From the NCBI RefSeq assembly GCF_003814005.1, contig NZ_CP033898.1, positions 2,281,053 through 2,345,052 of the forward strand: 64,000 bases of DNA, in the 5' to 3' direction. The position numbers and the translations under genes were made by a program. Positions 42,921 to 51,114 of the stretch are shown piece by piece; position 1 is the first letter of the stretch; the number at the start of each line of letters is the position of its first letter. The notes under the pieces were generated by a model. It was given only the letters and a program-made list of their open reading frames with translations. It made no database searches and was not told the origin of the DNA. Source of the stretch: Corynebacterium pseudopelargi (lineage in GTDB: Bacteria; Actinomycetota; Actinomycetes; Mycobacteriales; Mycobacteriaceae).

Positions 42921-43754
42921 ATGACCCGTTATGCAGCACTCTTCCAACGCCTGGGCAGCGAGGGCGCCTTTGTTCCCTTCGTCATGTTGGGCGATCCCAC
43001 ACCCGAAGATTCCTTGCACATCATCCGCACCCTCATCCACGCAGGGGCCGATGCCCTGGAGCTCGGCGTTGCTTTTTCTGATCCAGTAGCCGATGGGCCG
43101 ACCATTCAACGCTCGCACCTGCGCGCACTCGATGCAGGGGCAACGGTGGATAGCTCCCTGGATCTCATTGCGCAGATCCGCGAGGAATTCCCCGAGGTTC
43201 CCATCGGCTTGCTCATCTACGGCAACGTGCCCTTTACCCGGGGCATTGATCGCTTCTATGAGGAATTTGCCAAGGCCGGTGCTGATTCCATCTTGATTCC
43301 CGATGTTCCCGTGCGCGAAGGGCAGCCCTTTATTTCCGCTGCCGAAAAGGCGGGCATTGATCCCATCTTCATCGCACCCGCTAGGGCCAGCGAGGCAACG
43401 CTGGAGGGAGTGGCGGCACATTCCAAGGGCTATATCTATGCCGTTTCACGTGATGGCGTTACCGGCACCGAGCGCGCATCGGAGACCACCGGGCTGCGCG
43501 AAGTAGTGGAAAATATTGAACGCTTTGGCGGTGCCCCCATTCTGCTTGGCTTTGGCATCTCCACCCCGGAACACGTTGCCGAGGCCATCGCGGCCGGAGC
43601 CAGGGGAGCGATCAGTGGTTCGGCAATCACCTCGATTATCGAGCGCCACTGCGAAGGCGAACACCCTAAGCCGGCAAAGGTGCGCGACCCGGAGGCGCTT
43701 GGCAAAGAGTTGGGAGAATTTGTTCAGGCCATGAAGGCCGCCACGAAGCAATAA
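42921..43754 (+). CDS. trpA: Tryptophan synthase alpha chain
   Basis: Releases indole from indole-3-glycerol phosphate and passes it to TrpB. The 277-residue barrel has the catalytic Glu in ALELGVAFSDPVADGP, Asp in SILIPDVPV, and GFGISTPEHV. It is the last gene of the trp operon. A partial parS-like string at 43443 is not a true site. Confidence 0.95.
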   Translation: MTRYAALFQRLGSEGAFVPFVMLGDPTPEDSLHIIRTLIHAGADALELGVAFSDPVADGPTIQRSHLRALDAGATVDSSLDLIAQIREEFPEVPIGLLIYGNVPFTRGIDRFYEEFAKAGADSILIPDVPVREGQPFISAAEKAGIDPIFIAPARASEATLEGVAAHSKGYIYAVSRDGVTGTERASETTGLREVVENIERFGGAPILLGFGISTPEHVAEAIAAGARGAISGSAITSIIERHCEGEHPKPAKVRDPEALGKELGEFVQAMKAATKQ

Positions 43755-43801
43755 TTGCCCGATTTTGCACTGTCGGATGGTGATGTGGAAGCTCAAGGGA
43801 T

Positions 43802-43820
43802 TAACGTCACGGTGACGTTA
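43802..43820. promoter_or_regulatory. Perfect 9-bp dyad upstream of the Rieske gene
   Basis: TAACGTCAC-G-GTGACGTTA, 61 bp before the Rieske ATG. Such tight dyads of odd length are typical of dimeric activators of the MerR type, but the regulator is not in this window. Confidence 0.55.
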
Positions 43821-43880
43821 GGCTTCTGCTTAGGTTATGGTTGGTTTTAACAATCAGGCCGCGGTGCCATACTCAAGGGT

Positions 43881-44267
43881 ATGAATCAGCCAGAGCAACA
43901 CCTCTGTTCCCGACGAGCCTTCCTCATCGGCAGCGCAACCACCTTCGCTGGTGCACTCCTAGTAGCCTGCGGGGGAGAAAAGAACGTACCCCAAGACATC
44001 GCCGTCAACGACGTTCCAGTGGGCAGCGCGGTGATCGTAGATAAATACATCATCGCCCAACCCACCGAAGGCGATTACAAGGCCTACTCAGCCGTCTGCC
44101 CCCACCAGGGCGCACCAATTACCGTGGTGGAAGGCGATACCGTCAAATGCACCAAGCACGGCTCCAAATTCAGCATCAAAGACGGCAGCGTGCTCAACGG
44201 CCCAGCCCAGCAACCCCTCGAATCAGTGGGGGCACACATGGATAACGGCCAAATCCACGTGGGTTAA
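43881..44267 (+). CDS. Exported Rieske [2Fe-2S] lipoprotein
   Basis: A 128-residue protein with a twin-arginine signal (CSRRAFLIGSATTF, residues 9-22) and a lipobox (LLVAC, Cys30). The Rieske ligands are in VCPHQGAP and CTKHGSKF. It is much shorter than the bc1 complex subunit and lacks membrane helices beyond the signal, so it is a small membrane-tethered electron carrier or ferredoxin-like protein. The preceding dyad suggests regulation of its own. Confidence 0.85.
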   Translation: MNQPEQHLCSRRAFLIGSATTFAGALLVACGGEKNVPQDIAVNDVPVGSAVIVDKYIIAQPTEGDYKAYSAVCPHQGAPITVVEGDTVKCTKHGSKFSIKDGSVLNGPAQQPLESVGAHMDNGQIHVG

Positions 44268-44290
44268 ACCGCGAGTAGCTCAACACCAGG

Positions 44291-44335
44291 TAGCGCGACA
44301 TCAGGCAGCACGACATGAGGCAGCGCGACATGAGC
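44291..44335. repeat. Three 15-bp tandem repeats
   Basis: Three degenerate copies of CAGCGCGACATGAGG (starting at 44291, 44306 and 44321) between the Rieske gene and the SBF transporter. They leave only 15 bp before the -10 of the latter and may act on it. Confidence 0.6.
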
Positions 44336-44350
44336 CTTAGCCCCGGCGAC

Positions 44351-44356
44351 TAGGCT
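44351..44356 (+). promoter_or_regulatory. -10 element of the SBF transporter gene
   Basis: TAGGCT ends 6 nt before the ATG at 44363; no ribosome site in between. Confidence 0.5.
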
Positions 44357-44362
44357 TTGGGC

Positions 44363-45313
44363 ATGCGCCGAATCTCCATCGACCCGCTGATCGTCCTGAT
44401 CCTCTCGGCAGTCCTGCTCGCCATCGTCTTTCCCGTGCGTGGGCAGGCCGCCGAGTGGTTCCGCTATGCCACCGATATCGCCATCGCAGCGCTGTTCTTC
44501 TTATACGGCGCAAGGCTTTCCACCCGAGAGGCCCTCGAAGGCCTCAAGCACTGGCGCTTACACCTGACCATCCTGGCATTTACCTTTGTACTCTTCCCCC
44601 TCATCGGCATAGCACTCCAACCCCTAGGCTCCTGGTTCGGCGCCGGCATCGCCATGGGGCTGATGTATCTGACCCTGGTACCTTCCACCGTGCAATCCTC
44701 GGTGGCTTTTACTTCCATTGCAAAGGGCAATGTTGCAGGCGCTATCGTCAGCGCCTCACTATCGAATATGCTCGGGGTTTTCCTCACCCCAATCTTGGTG
44801 ATGGCGCTGATGACCCACGACGGCTCGGTGCACGTGGATACCAGCGTCTTTATCAAAATCGCCACCCAACTGCTCTTACCCTTCGTGCTCGGCCAATTAC
44901 TCAGGCCGATTGTTGGGGCAGTAGCTGCCACGAAGGGCACCAAGGTAGTCGACCGCGGCTCTATCACCATGGTGGTGTATTCGGCCTTTTCTCAAGGCAT
45001 GGTGGCCGGGATTTGGGCCAGCATCGGCGCAATGCAGATCCTCGCCCTCATCGTGCTTTCTGCCGTGATTGTTGCCCTGATGCTCTGGTTGAGCAAGCTT
45101 GTGGCACAAAAGCTTCATTTTGGGCGCGGCGATCGTATCGCTATACAATTTTGCGGCTCTAAAAAGTCGCTCGCATCAGGGCTTCCCATGGCAGCGGTGA
45201 TCTTCGGCGGTGCGCAGCTTTCGCTGCTGATTTTGCCGCTGATGATCTTCCACCAGGTGCAATTAATCATGTGCTCCTGGTACGCCCAGCATCTCCATTC
45301 CCAAAAACTCTAG
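44363..45313 (+). CDS. Bile acid:sodium symporter (SBF/YfeH-like) family transporter
   Basis: A 316-residue membrane protein with about ten helices. It has the SBF-like pattern: FLYGARLSTREALEGLKHWR, LVPSTVQSSVAFTSIAKGN and the crossed-helix motif region FCGSKKSLASGLPMA. The closest type is the YfeH/P7 group rather than the Acr3 arsenite group. The substrate is unknown. The small gene that follows is 13 bp away. Confidence 0.8.
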   Translation: MRRISIDPLIVLILSAVLLAIVFPVRGQAAEWFRYATDIAIAALFFLYGARLSTREALEGLKHWRLHLTILAFTFVLFPLIGIALQPLGSWFGAGIAMGLMYLTLVPSTVQSSVAFTSIAKGNVAGAIVSASLSNMLGVFLTPILVMALMTHDGSVHVDTSVFIKIATQLLLPFVLGQLLRPIVGAVAATKGTKVVDRGSITMVVYSAFSQGMVAGIWASIGAMQILALIVLSAVIVALMLWLSKLVAQKLHFGRGDRIAIQFCGSKKSLASGLPMAAVIFGGAQLSLLILPLMIFHQVQLIMCSWYAQHLHSQKL

Positions 45314-45326
45314 AAAGGGCGCAGCA

Positions 45327-45626
45327 ATGCTCTATGTACGCACCACCTTCACCATCCCTGGGGTAGGCCAAAGCATCCACATCGCAGAATTAGAACCCAT
45401 CGGGCCTCACACCTGCCGCATGCACCGCATGATTGAGCTCGACCCCCAAGGCGTGATCCGCGGCAGCGTCCACGGCACGCAAATCAAAGGCGAAGCCACC
45501 CCGCCCATGCAGGAAGTACCCCACCCCGATACCTACGAGCAATATGAGGGGATTCAGGCCGAGCATCTCGACGCAGCAAGCTTCCAGGCGCTATGGGCAG
45601 AGGCCGAAGCCAAGCTTGGCTCCTAG
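45327..45626 (+). CDS. Small hypothetical protein, possibly DUF6881
   Basis: A 99-residue soluble protein (MLYVRTTFTIPGVGQSIHIA). The pattern of an N-terminal beta-strand, a CRMHRMIELDPQG segment and a C-terminal FQALWAEAEA helix resembles the DUF6881 family, but I hold this tentatively. AAAGGG lies upstream of the ATG and it probably shares the transcript of the SBF gene. Confidence 0.6.
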   Translation: MLYVRTTFTIPGVGQSIHIAELEPIGPHTCRMHRMIELDPQGVIRGSVHGTQIKGEATPPMQEVPHPDTYEQYEGIQAEHLDAASFQALWAEAEAKLGS

Positions 45627-45630
45627 CTTC

Positions 45631-46236
45631 TTAGTTATCGTCGATCTCACTTGGGTAGGTGGCAAACAGCGGCAAGGGCATGGGCTGGCGGCGCAGCACA
45701 TTTACCCAAAGGTCTTGATTGCCGGGGGTGAGAATATCCGAGGGCAGCGCGGGGGTGACGTACCAATCGCCGCTGGCGATTTCTTCTTCCAATTCACCAG
45801 GGCCCCAAAACTGCAGGCCTTGGAAAATACGTACACCCTCTAAGAGCTCGCCTACCTCACCTGGATCTTCGCTCATGGCGATGCGCACGATGCGGTTGGC
45901 AACGCGCAGCATATCCGGGTGCTCTTCGCGCACCTTATCTTTAGCCAAGATGCCCAAGGCGGAGACTGCTCGCTGCTCGTGGGCACCGCCAATAAACACA
46001 GCCGGGGGCTTGGAGGCCAATGGCGCCCATGCGGGCAAGACATTAAATACCGCCACATCGGAGCGCTGATTCAAAATCACCGCCATGGAGTGCGTCTCGG
46101 AGTGCTCCAGCACCAAGAGGATGCTGCGGTGAAAGAAGCTGCCCTCTAAGCCGAGGGGGTCGGTCACTAGCAACATGCCGGGTTCTGGCGTTGCCTGTTC
46201 AAGGGCTTGGAAGAGCCGTTCTCCAAAGAGGTTCAT
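45631..46236 (-). CDS. YqgE/AlgH family protein (UPF0301)
   Basis: A 201-residue cytoplasmic protein starting MNLFGERLFQALE. The family signature is clear: GMLLVTDPLGLEGSFFHRSILLVLEHSE, GGAHEQRAVSAL, LQFWGPGELEEEIASGDWY. Its function is not settled. The AGGAAG ribosome site lies inside the end of the CCA-adding enzyme gene, and the two overlap by 4 nt. Confidence 0.88.
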   Translation of the reverse strand: MNLFGERLFQALEQATPEPGMLLVTDPLGLEGSFFHRSILLVLEHSETHSMAVILNQRSDVAVFNVLPAWAPLASKPPAVFIGGAHEQRAVSALGILAKDKVREEHPDMLRVANRIVRIAMSEDPGEVGELLEGVRIFQGLQFWGPGELEEEIASGDWYVTPALPSDILTPGNQDLWVNVLRRQPMPLPLFATYPSEIDDN

Positions 46237-47669
46237 GCTTCCTGCCTTTCTTTCCACCACGCTTGCAGTGCTGCTTCGGCTTCTTCTACTTCCATCGGGC
46301 CGCGCTCTAAACGCAGCTCCTTGAGATACTGCCAGGCTTGCCCAACCTCGGGGCCTGGCTGAAGACCTAGGAGCTCCATAATCGCATTGCCGTCAAGCGC
46401 AGGGCGCACTTTAGCCAAGTCTTCTTTGGCGGCGAGATCTTCAATGCGCTCGGCAAAAAGATCAAATAAACGCCGCAGCCTTTGGGCTTTCTTGCGATTG
46501 CGCGTGGTCACATCGGCTCGCACCAGCGTATTTAATTGCTCAAGCTGATCGCCTGCATCATTAACGTACCTGCGCACCGCAGAATCGGTCCAAGAATCCT
46601 CGCTAAAGCCGTGGAAGCGCATGTGCAAGAACACAAGCTGGGATACGTCTTTGACCATCTGCTTGGAGTATTTCAGTTTGCGCATGCGCTTGCGCACCAT
46701 CTTGGCGCCCACCACCTCGTGTTGGTGGAAGCTCACCCGGCCATTTTCATGGAATTCCCTGGTAGCAGGCTTACCAATATCGTGGGTAAGTGCCGCCCAG
46801 CGCAACACCAAATCGGGAGATTCTTCTAACTCCACGGCTTGGCGCAGCACCGTCAAGGAATGCTCGTAGACATCTTTGTGTTGGCGGTGTTCGTCTTGGG
46901 TGAGCCTTAATGCCGCAATTTCCGGGTACACCACATCGGCCAGGCCGGTATCAACCATGACGCGGATACCATCCCAAGGGGCCTGACCGAGCATGAGCTT
47001 GTCTAATTCCATCTGCACGCGCTCGGCGGAGATGCGCTCGATCTGCCCGGCCATTTCCTCCATGGCCTTCTGCACGCGCGGGGCTAGGGAGAATTCCAGT
47101 TGCGACACAAAGCGCGCTGCCCGCAGCATGCGTAGGGGATCGTCGTGAAAGCTCAGCTCGGGGGCGGCGGGGGTATCAAGGAGGCGGTGTTGCAGATCTT
47201 CTAAACCGCCGAGGGGATCATGAAAGACCGGCTCTGCGTCAACATCGAGCTCTAAGGCCATAGCGTTGACGCGAAAATCACGCCGGATCAGGTCATCTTC
47301 TAGGCGATCACCATATTGCACCTCGGGGTTGCGCGATTGGCCATCATAGCTATCGGCGCGGAAGGTGGTGATCTCAATCTGCATGCCCTGGATCTCTGCG
47401 GAGATGGTGCCGAAATCGATGCCGGTATCCCATACGCTGGGGCTGAGGGCTTGCAGGATCTGCTGCACCTGTTCAGGGCGCGCCTCGGTGGTGAAGTCGA
47501 GGTCGTGGCCTAAACGGCCAAGGAGCGCGTCGCGCACGGAGCCACCCACTAGGTATAAGGAGTAGCCCTGATCCCGAAATGCCTGTGCGAGCGGGCGCAG
47601 GACCGGTTGGAGTTTGGCTATTTCCTTATGCCCCTGCAGCAGCAAAGTTGCGTTGCGTGACGTCATCAT
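46233..47669 (-). CDS. pcnA: CCA tRNA nucleotidyltransferase
   Basis: Adds or repairs the 3' CCA of tRNAs. The 478-residue protein has the class II polymerase-beta core (YLVGGSVRDALLGRLGHDLDF, with the catalytic Asp pair DLDF), RRDFRVNAMAL, an RNA-binding middle (DDPLRMLRAARF), and a C-terminal HD domain (LTHDIGKPAT). Mycobacteria and corynebacteria label this gene pcnA next to a Nudix gene, as here. TAGAAT on the minus strand ends 7 nt before the ATG at 47669 (leaderless); the ATG at 47666 is equally usable. Confidence 0.92.
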   Translation of the reverse strand: MMTSRNATLLLQGHKEIAKLQPVLRPLAQAFRDQGYSLYLVGGSVRDALLGRLGHDLDFTTEARPEQVQQILQALSPSVWDTGIDFGTISAEIQGMQIEITTFRADSYDGQSRNPEVQYGDRLEDDLIRRDFRVNAMALELDVDAEPVFHDPLGGLEDLQHRLLDTPAAPELSFHDDPLRMLRAARFVSQLEFSLAPRVQKAMEEMAGQIERISAERVQMELDKLMLGQAPWDGIRVMVDTGLADVVYPEIAALRLTQDEHRQHKDVYEHSLTVLRQAVELEESPDLVLRWAALTHDIGKPATREFHENGRVSFHQHEVVGAKMVRKRMRKLKYSKQMVKDVSQLVFLHMRFHGFSEDSWTDSAVRRYVNDAGDQLEQLNTLVRADVTTRNRKKAQRLRRLFDLFAERIEDLAAKEDLAKVRPALDGNAIMELLGLQPGPEVGQAWQYLKELRLERGPMEVEEAEAALQAWWKERQEA

Positions 47670-47676
47670 TAGCAAG

Positions 47677-47682
47677 ATTCTA
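47677..47682 (-). promoter_or_regulatory. -10 element of the CCA-adding enzyme gene
   Basis: TAGAAT (minus strand), 7 nt before the first ATG, no ribosome site. Confidence 0.55.
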
Positions 47683-47728
47683 CATTCTTGGCGCGCCCTG
47701 GCTTATACCGTTTCAGGGCGCCAGCGGT

Positions 47729-47734
47729 TACGAT
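47729..47734 (+). promoter_or_regulatory. -10 element of the Nudix gene
   Basis: TACGAT, 7 nt before the ATG at 47742, divergent from the promoter above. Confidence 0.5.
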
Positions 47735-47741
47735 CAGCGGG

Positions 47742-48473
47742 ATGGATGAAAACGAGACCGCCGCAGGTGGTTCCTCGCAACCCTCGAAGCATCCCCGCAG
47801 GCGCAGGCGACGGGGGCGCTCGAAGAAGCGCGGTGCCCAGGCACAACAGCAGCGCGGCCACCAAAATAGTGAAGGTGGCGGCGCTTCTCGGCGTGCCCGC
47901 GGGCGTGCAGGAAGCTCCGGGCGCAGGCAGCGGCGAACCCACAATTCCCGTGGGCCACAAGCCAGTTCCATGCCCACCCGCGATGAAACCTCCGCGGGCG
48001 GCTTGCTCGTGTCTGGTTTGGCCGAGGCGGTAGACGCCGAAGGCAATGTGGATCTTTCTAAGATCTATGTTGCGCTCATTGGCAGGCTGGATCGACGCGG
48101 CCGCATCCTCTGGTCGATGCCGAAGGGGCATGTGGAACCGGGCGAAGATAAAGCCGCCACCGCAGAACGTGAGGTGTGGGAGGAAACGGGCGTACACGGC
48201 GAGGTCTTTGCCGAGCTCGGTGTGATTGATTATTGGTTCGTTTCTGAAGGCGTGCGGATCCATAAAACCGTGCACCATCATCTCTTGCGCTTTGTCGACG
48301 GAGACCTCAACGACGAAGATCCGGAAGTGACCGAGGTTGCCTGGATCCCGGCGAATAAGCTCAGCGAGCATTTCGCCTACGCTGATGAACGCAAACTTGC
48401 ACGGGTGGCTTATAACCTTTTGCCTGAATATGCCCGCGCAGAACGCGCCGAAGGGAGGGTCACGCCACGTTAA
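47742..48473 (+). CDS. Nudix hydrolase with Arg-rich N-terminal extension
   Basis: A 243-residue protein. The first 80 residues are disordered and highly basic ([15 protein letters not shown]), suggesting nucleic-acid or membrane contact. The Nudix domain follows, with the box [20 protein letters not shown] completed by TGV. By synteny it corresponds to mycobacterial Rv3908 (annotated MutT4). The substrate is not decided here. The next gene starts 8 bp later. Confidence 0.9.
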   Translation: MDENETAAGGSSQPSKHPRRRRRRGRSKKRGAQAQQQRGHQNSEGGGASRRARGRAGSSGRRQRRTHNSRGPQASSMPTRDETSAGGLLVSGLAEAVDAEGNVDLSKIYVALIGRLDRRGRILWSMPKGHVEPGEDKAATAEREVWEETGVHGEVFAELGVIDYWFVSEGVRIHKTVHHHLLRFVDGDLNDEDPEVTEVAWIPANKLSEHFAYADERKLARVAYNLLPEYARAERAEGRVTPR

Positions 48474-48481
48474 GCCGTCGA

Positions 48482-51067
48482 ATGCTCAGCACCGGCGTGG
48501 CTGTTGGTTTGCTCGTCGGTGTGCTTGGCATGCCCGATACAGCCTTAGGCGAGGGGCTTCCCGTATCGCCTTCTGCCCAAAGCACCCGCGAACGCTGGGT
48601 CAACCCGAATGTTCGCGAGATTGATGCCGAGGGCGATCTTCGCATTGCCCTGACCCAAGTGCCCACCTCCGTGGAGCTTGGATCCCCACTTTCGCTGCGC
48701 GCCGAGGTGCTCAACGAATCCGATGAGCCGCTCAACGCCGATAATCTGCGCATCCTCATCGCCCACGCCGATAGCGAGGATTCCCTTGGGCAAAGCCGCG
48801 AGGTGTTAGCCGCTGATCCCTCTGCCTATCCCTACCGGGCAACGCCCATCAAGCTCAGCGGTGTGATTGAGCCGGGTGAAGCCAAAGAGATCTCCCTTGA
48901 AGTAAGCACTGCCGAGCAGGGCGATGGCCTGCGGCTTCAAGCCGGCGGGGTGTATCCGGTGATGGTGGCCTTGGAATCAAGCAGCGAGGGCATCGTCAGC
49001 ACCCAACGCTTCTTAAGTGCTGTGCGTAGCAGTGATGAAGAAGAACAAGAAAGCACCGCCCTTTCGGTGTTGGTGCCCCTGAGTGCTCCCATTGATGCCG
49101 TTGGTGGCGAAACCGGCGATGCCCCCGAGCCTGCAGAGCTGTTATTGCAGTCTGAGGATCTCGCCCACAACTTCGGCCCCGGTGGCCATCTTGGCCAAAC
49201 GTTGAATGACTTCGATGCTTTTGCCACGGCGTATCCTCAGGCAGCTCGGGGCACCTGCCTTGGCATCGATCCGGAACTGGTGCGCACCGCAGCGCGGATG
49301 TCTCAGGGCTATAAGGTGGCCCAACAGCGTCCCAGCGTGGTGAGCCAGAAGCAGCGTCTGCGCGATTCCTGGGGCAGCGGCGGCGAAGATATTGAAAGCA
49401 CCGAGGGCACTGGCCAAGAGATTGCCGCCCAGTGGCTAAACCACTTGCGCGAGATTGCCGAGCGCAGTTGCACCGTGGCCTTGCCCTGGGCCAATGCTGA
49501 TCTGGATGCGGTGCAGGCCACCAATAATGAGTGGTTGATGCGCGAGGCTTTGCAGCGCGGGCAGATCACCTTGAGCAATGTGCTCGGCAGCGAGCCGCTC
49601 GACAATGTAGTGATCCCGGGCAAGGGCTATATCAGCCCGCCGAGCGTGAGCAGCATGGGTTGGGCCGATCAGGCTTCGATCCCGCAATCGAGCACGCTGG
49701 ATCCTTTGGGTAAGGCGTGGTTTGAGCAGGGTGAGCAAAACCCCAAACCGGAGCCGGAAAACACCTCCGATTCCGCCCTGGAACAAACCCAGCCGCAGGC
49801 GCCTTCGAGTTTGCCACCCAGGCCACAGCAGCCCGTGCGCGTGCTCATGGCGGATAACACCATTTGGGCTGCCCCACGAAGCGGCAATACAGCCTTGCTT
49901 GGTCCAAATATTTGGGCCAAGACCTATCCAGGTTCTTTGGCCGCTTTGCTTGCCGACGCCTCCGACACCCCAGACACGAAGGGGTATAGCAACTACAACA
50001 CTCGCTTTGATGCGCGCCTTGATGCAGCCCCGGCGCGCCTGGCCACCGCCAGTGCTGCCATTGAGTTTGAGGCAGAACAAAGCGAAGACCCAGTCCTGGT
50101 CATGTTGCCAACTGATGCATCGAGCCCCAAAACCCTGTTAAATACCGTGGGCGAATTGGTAGAGCGTGGCGATGCCGAAACCATCACCTTGGATCGTTAT
50201 CTGGCTTTAGACCCGGAGGAAACTGAAGAGCTAGCAGCACAACAAATGCCAGAACCCCCAGGTTTTGGTGCGCCCTTTGATGATCCGACGGTGATTTCGG
50301 ATACCGAGATTAGCCGCGCTCGCCAGCAGGCTGATTATATTGACGACCTCACCCAGCTCATGGTCCCCGATCCGGCGGTAGCTATTGGGCCATATAGCTT
50401 TACGGCTCCGCTGCGTATGGATGTACTTCGCGCGTTGAGCTCGAATGGTCGCGGCTCTATCGCCACCTTTGATCAAACGGTGGAGCGCGAGAATGCGCTG
50501 TTGAACCAAAACCGCGACACACTCACCGAGCTTCGTTCCTCGGTCACGCTTTTGCCGCCTGGCAATGTGTACACGCGCTGGTCTGATTCTTCTCCTTTAT
50601 TGATTGCCGCGCGCAATGGTCTGCCGCTGCCGGTGGATGCGCGGATTCTTTATGATGCGCCCGAGGGGGCAAGCGTTAACGTCGAAGAGCGCCTGCTCAT
50701 CCCCGCAAAGGGCTCCATTACCGCCCAAATGACGGCCACCTTGCCCACGGATTCTGGGCGCACCGATATTGACCTGTGGTTGGCCACGCCTTCTGGCGCT
50801 GCCATTTCCAATCCCGTGACCATCGGTGTGCAAACTCGCTCGGGCATCATCGGCTCCAAGCTTTCTACGGTGCTGATTGTGTTAACGCTGGTAGGCCTGC
50901 TGTTCCTCGGTGTTATCCGCAGGCGCCGGGCTAAGCGGCGCGTGCAGCGTTTCGACGCTTCCAAGCGCGCTCCGAGGCCGCCGCAGCGCTATGCCCAAAG
51001 CACTCGCTATGTTGCGCATCCAAAATCGCAGCGTCGCCCCAGACGTGAGGAAGGGGAGGGGCACTAA
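48482..51067 (+). CDS. Exported single-anchor membrane protein (DUF6049, Rv3909-like)
   Basis: An 861-residue protein with an N-terminal hydrophobic signal (LSTGVAVGLLVGVLGM), a long extracytoplasmic portion with a beta-sandwich-like N-terminal region and no recognised catalytic motif, and a C-terminal anchor (STVLIVLTLVGLLFLGVI) followed by a basic tail (RRRRAKRRVQR). It sits between the Nudix gene and murJ exactly as in mycobacteria. It is conserved in Corynebacteriales but of unknown role. A GGGAGGG run upstream is a possible but distant ribosome site. Confidence 0.8.
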   Translation: MLSTGVAVGLLVGVLGMPDTALGEGLPVSPSAQSTRERWVNPNVREIDAEGDLRIALTQVPTSVELGSPLSLRAEVLNESDEPLNADNLRILIAHADSEDSLGQSREVLAADPSAYPYRATPIKLSGVIEPGEAKEISLEVSTAEQGDGLRLQAGGVYPVMVALESSSEGIVSTQRFLSAVRSSDEEEQESTALSVLVPLSAPIDAVGGETGDAPEPAELLLQSEDLAHNFGPGGHLGQTLNDFDAFATAYPQAARGTCLGIDPELVRTAARMSQGYKVAQQRPSVVSQKQRLRDSWGSGGEDIESTEGTGQEIAAQWLNHLREIAERSCTVALPWANADLDAVQATNNEWLMREALQRGQITLSNVLGSEPLDNVVIPGKGYISPPSVSSMGWADQASIPQSSTLDPLGKAWFEQGEQNPKPEPENTSDSALEQTQPQAPSSLPPRPQQPVRVLMADNTIWAAPRSGNTALLGPNIWAKTYPGSLAALLADASDTPDTKGYSNYNTRFDARLDAAPARLATASAAIEFEAEQSEDPVLVMLPTDASSPKTLLNTVGELVERGDAETITLDRYLALDPEETEELAAQQMPEPPGFGAPFDDPTVISDTEISRARQQADYIDDLTQLMVPDPAVAIGPYSFTAPLRMDVLRALSSNGRGSIATFDQTVERENALLNQNRDTLTELRSSVTLLPPGNVYTRWSDSSPLLIAARNGLPLPVDARILYDAPEGASVNVEERLLIPAKGSITAQMTATLPTDSGRTDIDLWLATPSGAAISNPVTIGVQTRSGIIGSKLSTVLIVLTLVGLLFLGVIRRRRAKRRVQRFDASKRAPRPPQRYAQSTRYVAHPKSQRRPRREEGEGH

Positions 51068-51114
51068 GATGCCCGCCACCACTCATACTTCGCCTCAACC
51101 CTCAACGCTCAAGG

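Noticed and set aside
43443..43455. Partial parS-like string GTTTCACGTGATG in trpA
   Set aside because: Only the left half and centre match; the right arm is broken (GATGG instead of GAAACA), so ParB binding is unlikely.
44291..44335. CRISPR-like repeat array
   Set aside because: Repeats are directly adjacent without spacers, only three, and degenerate.
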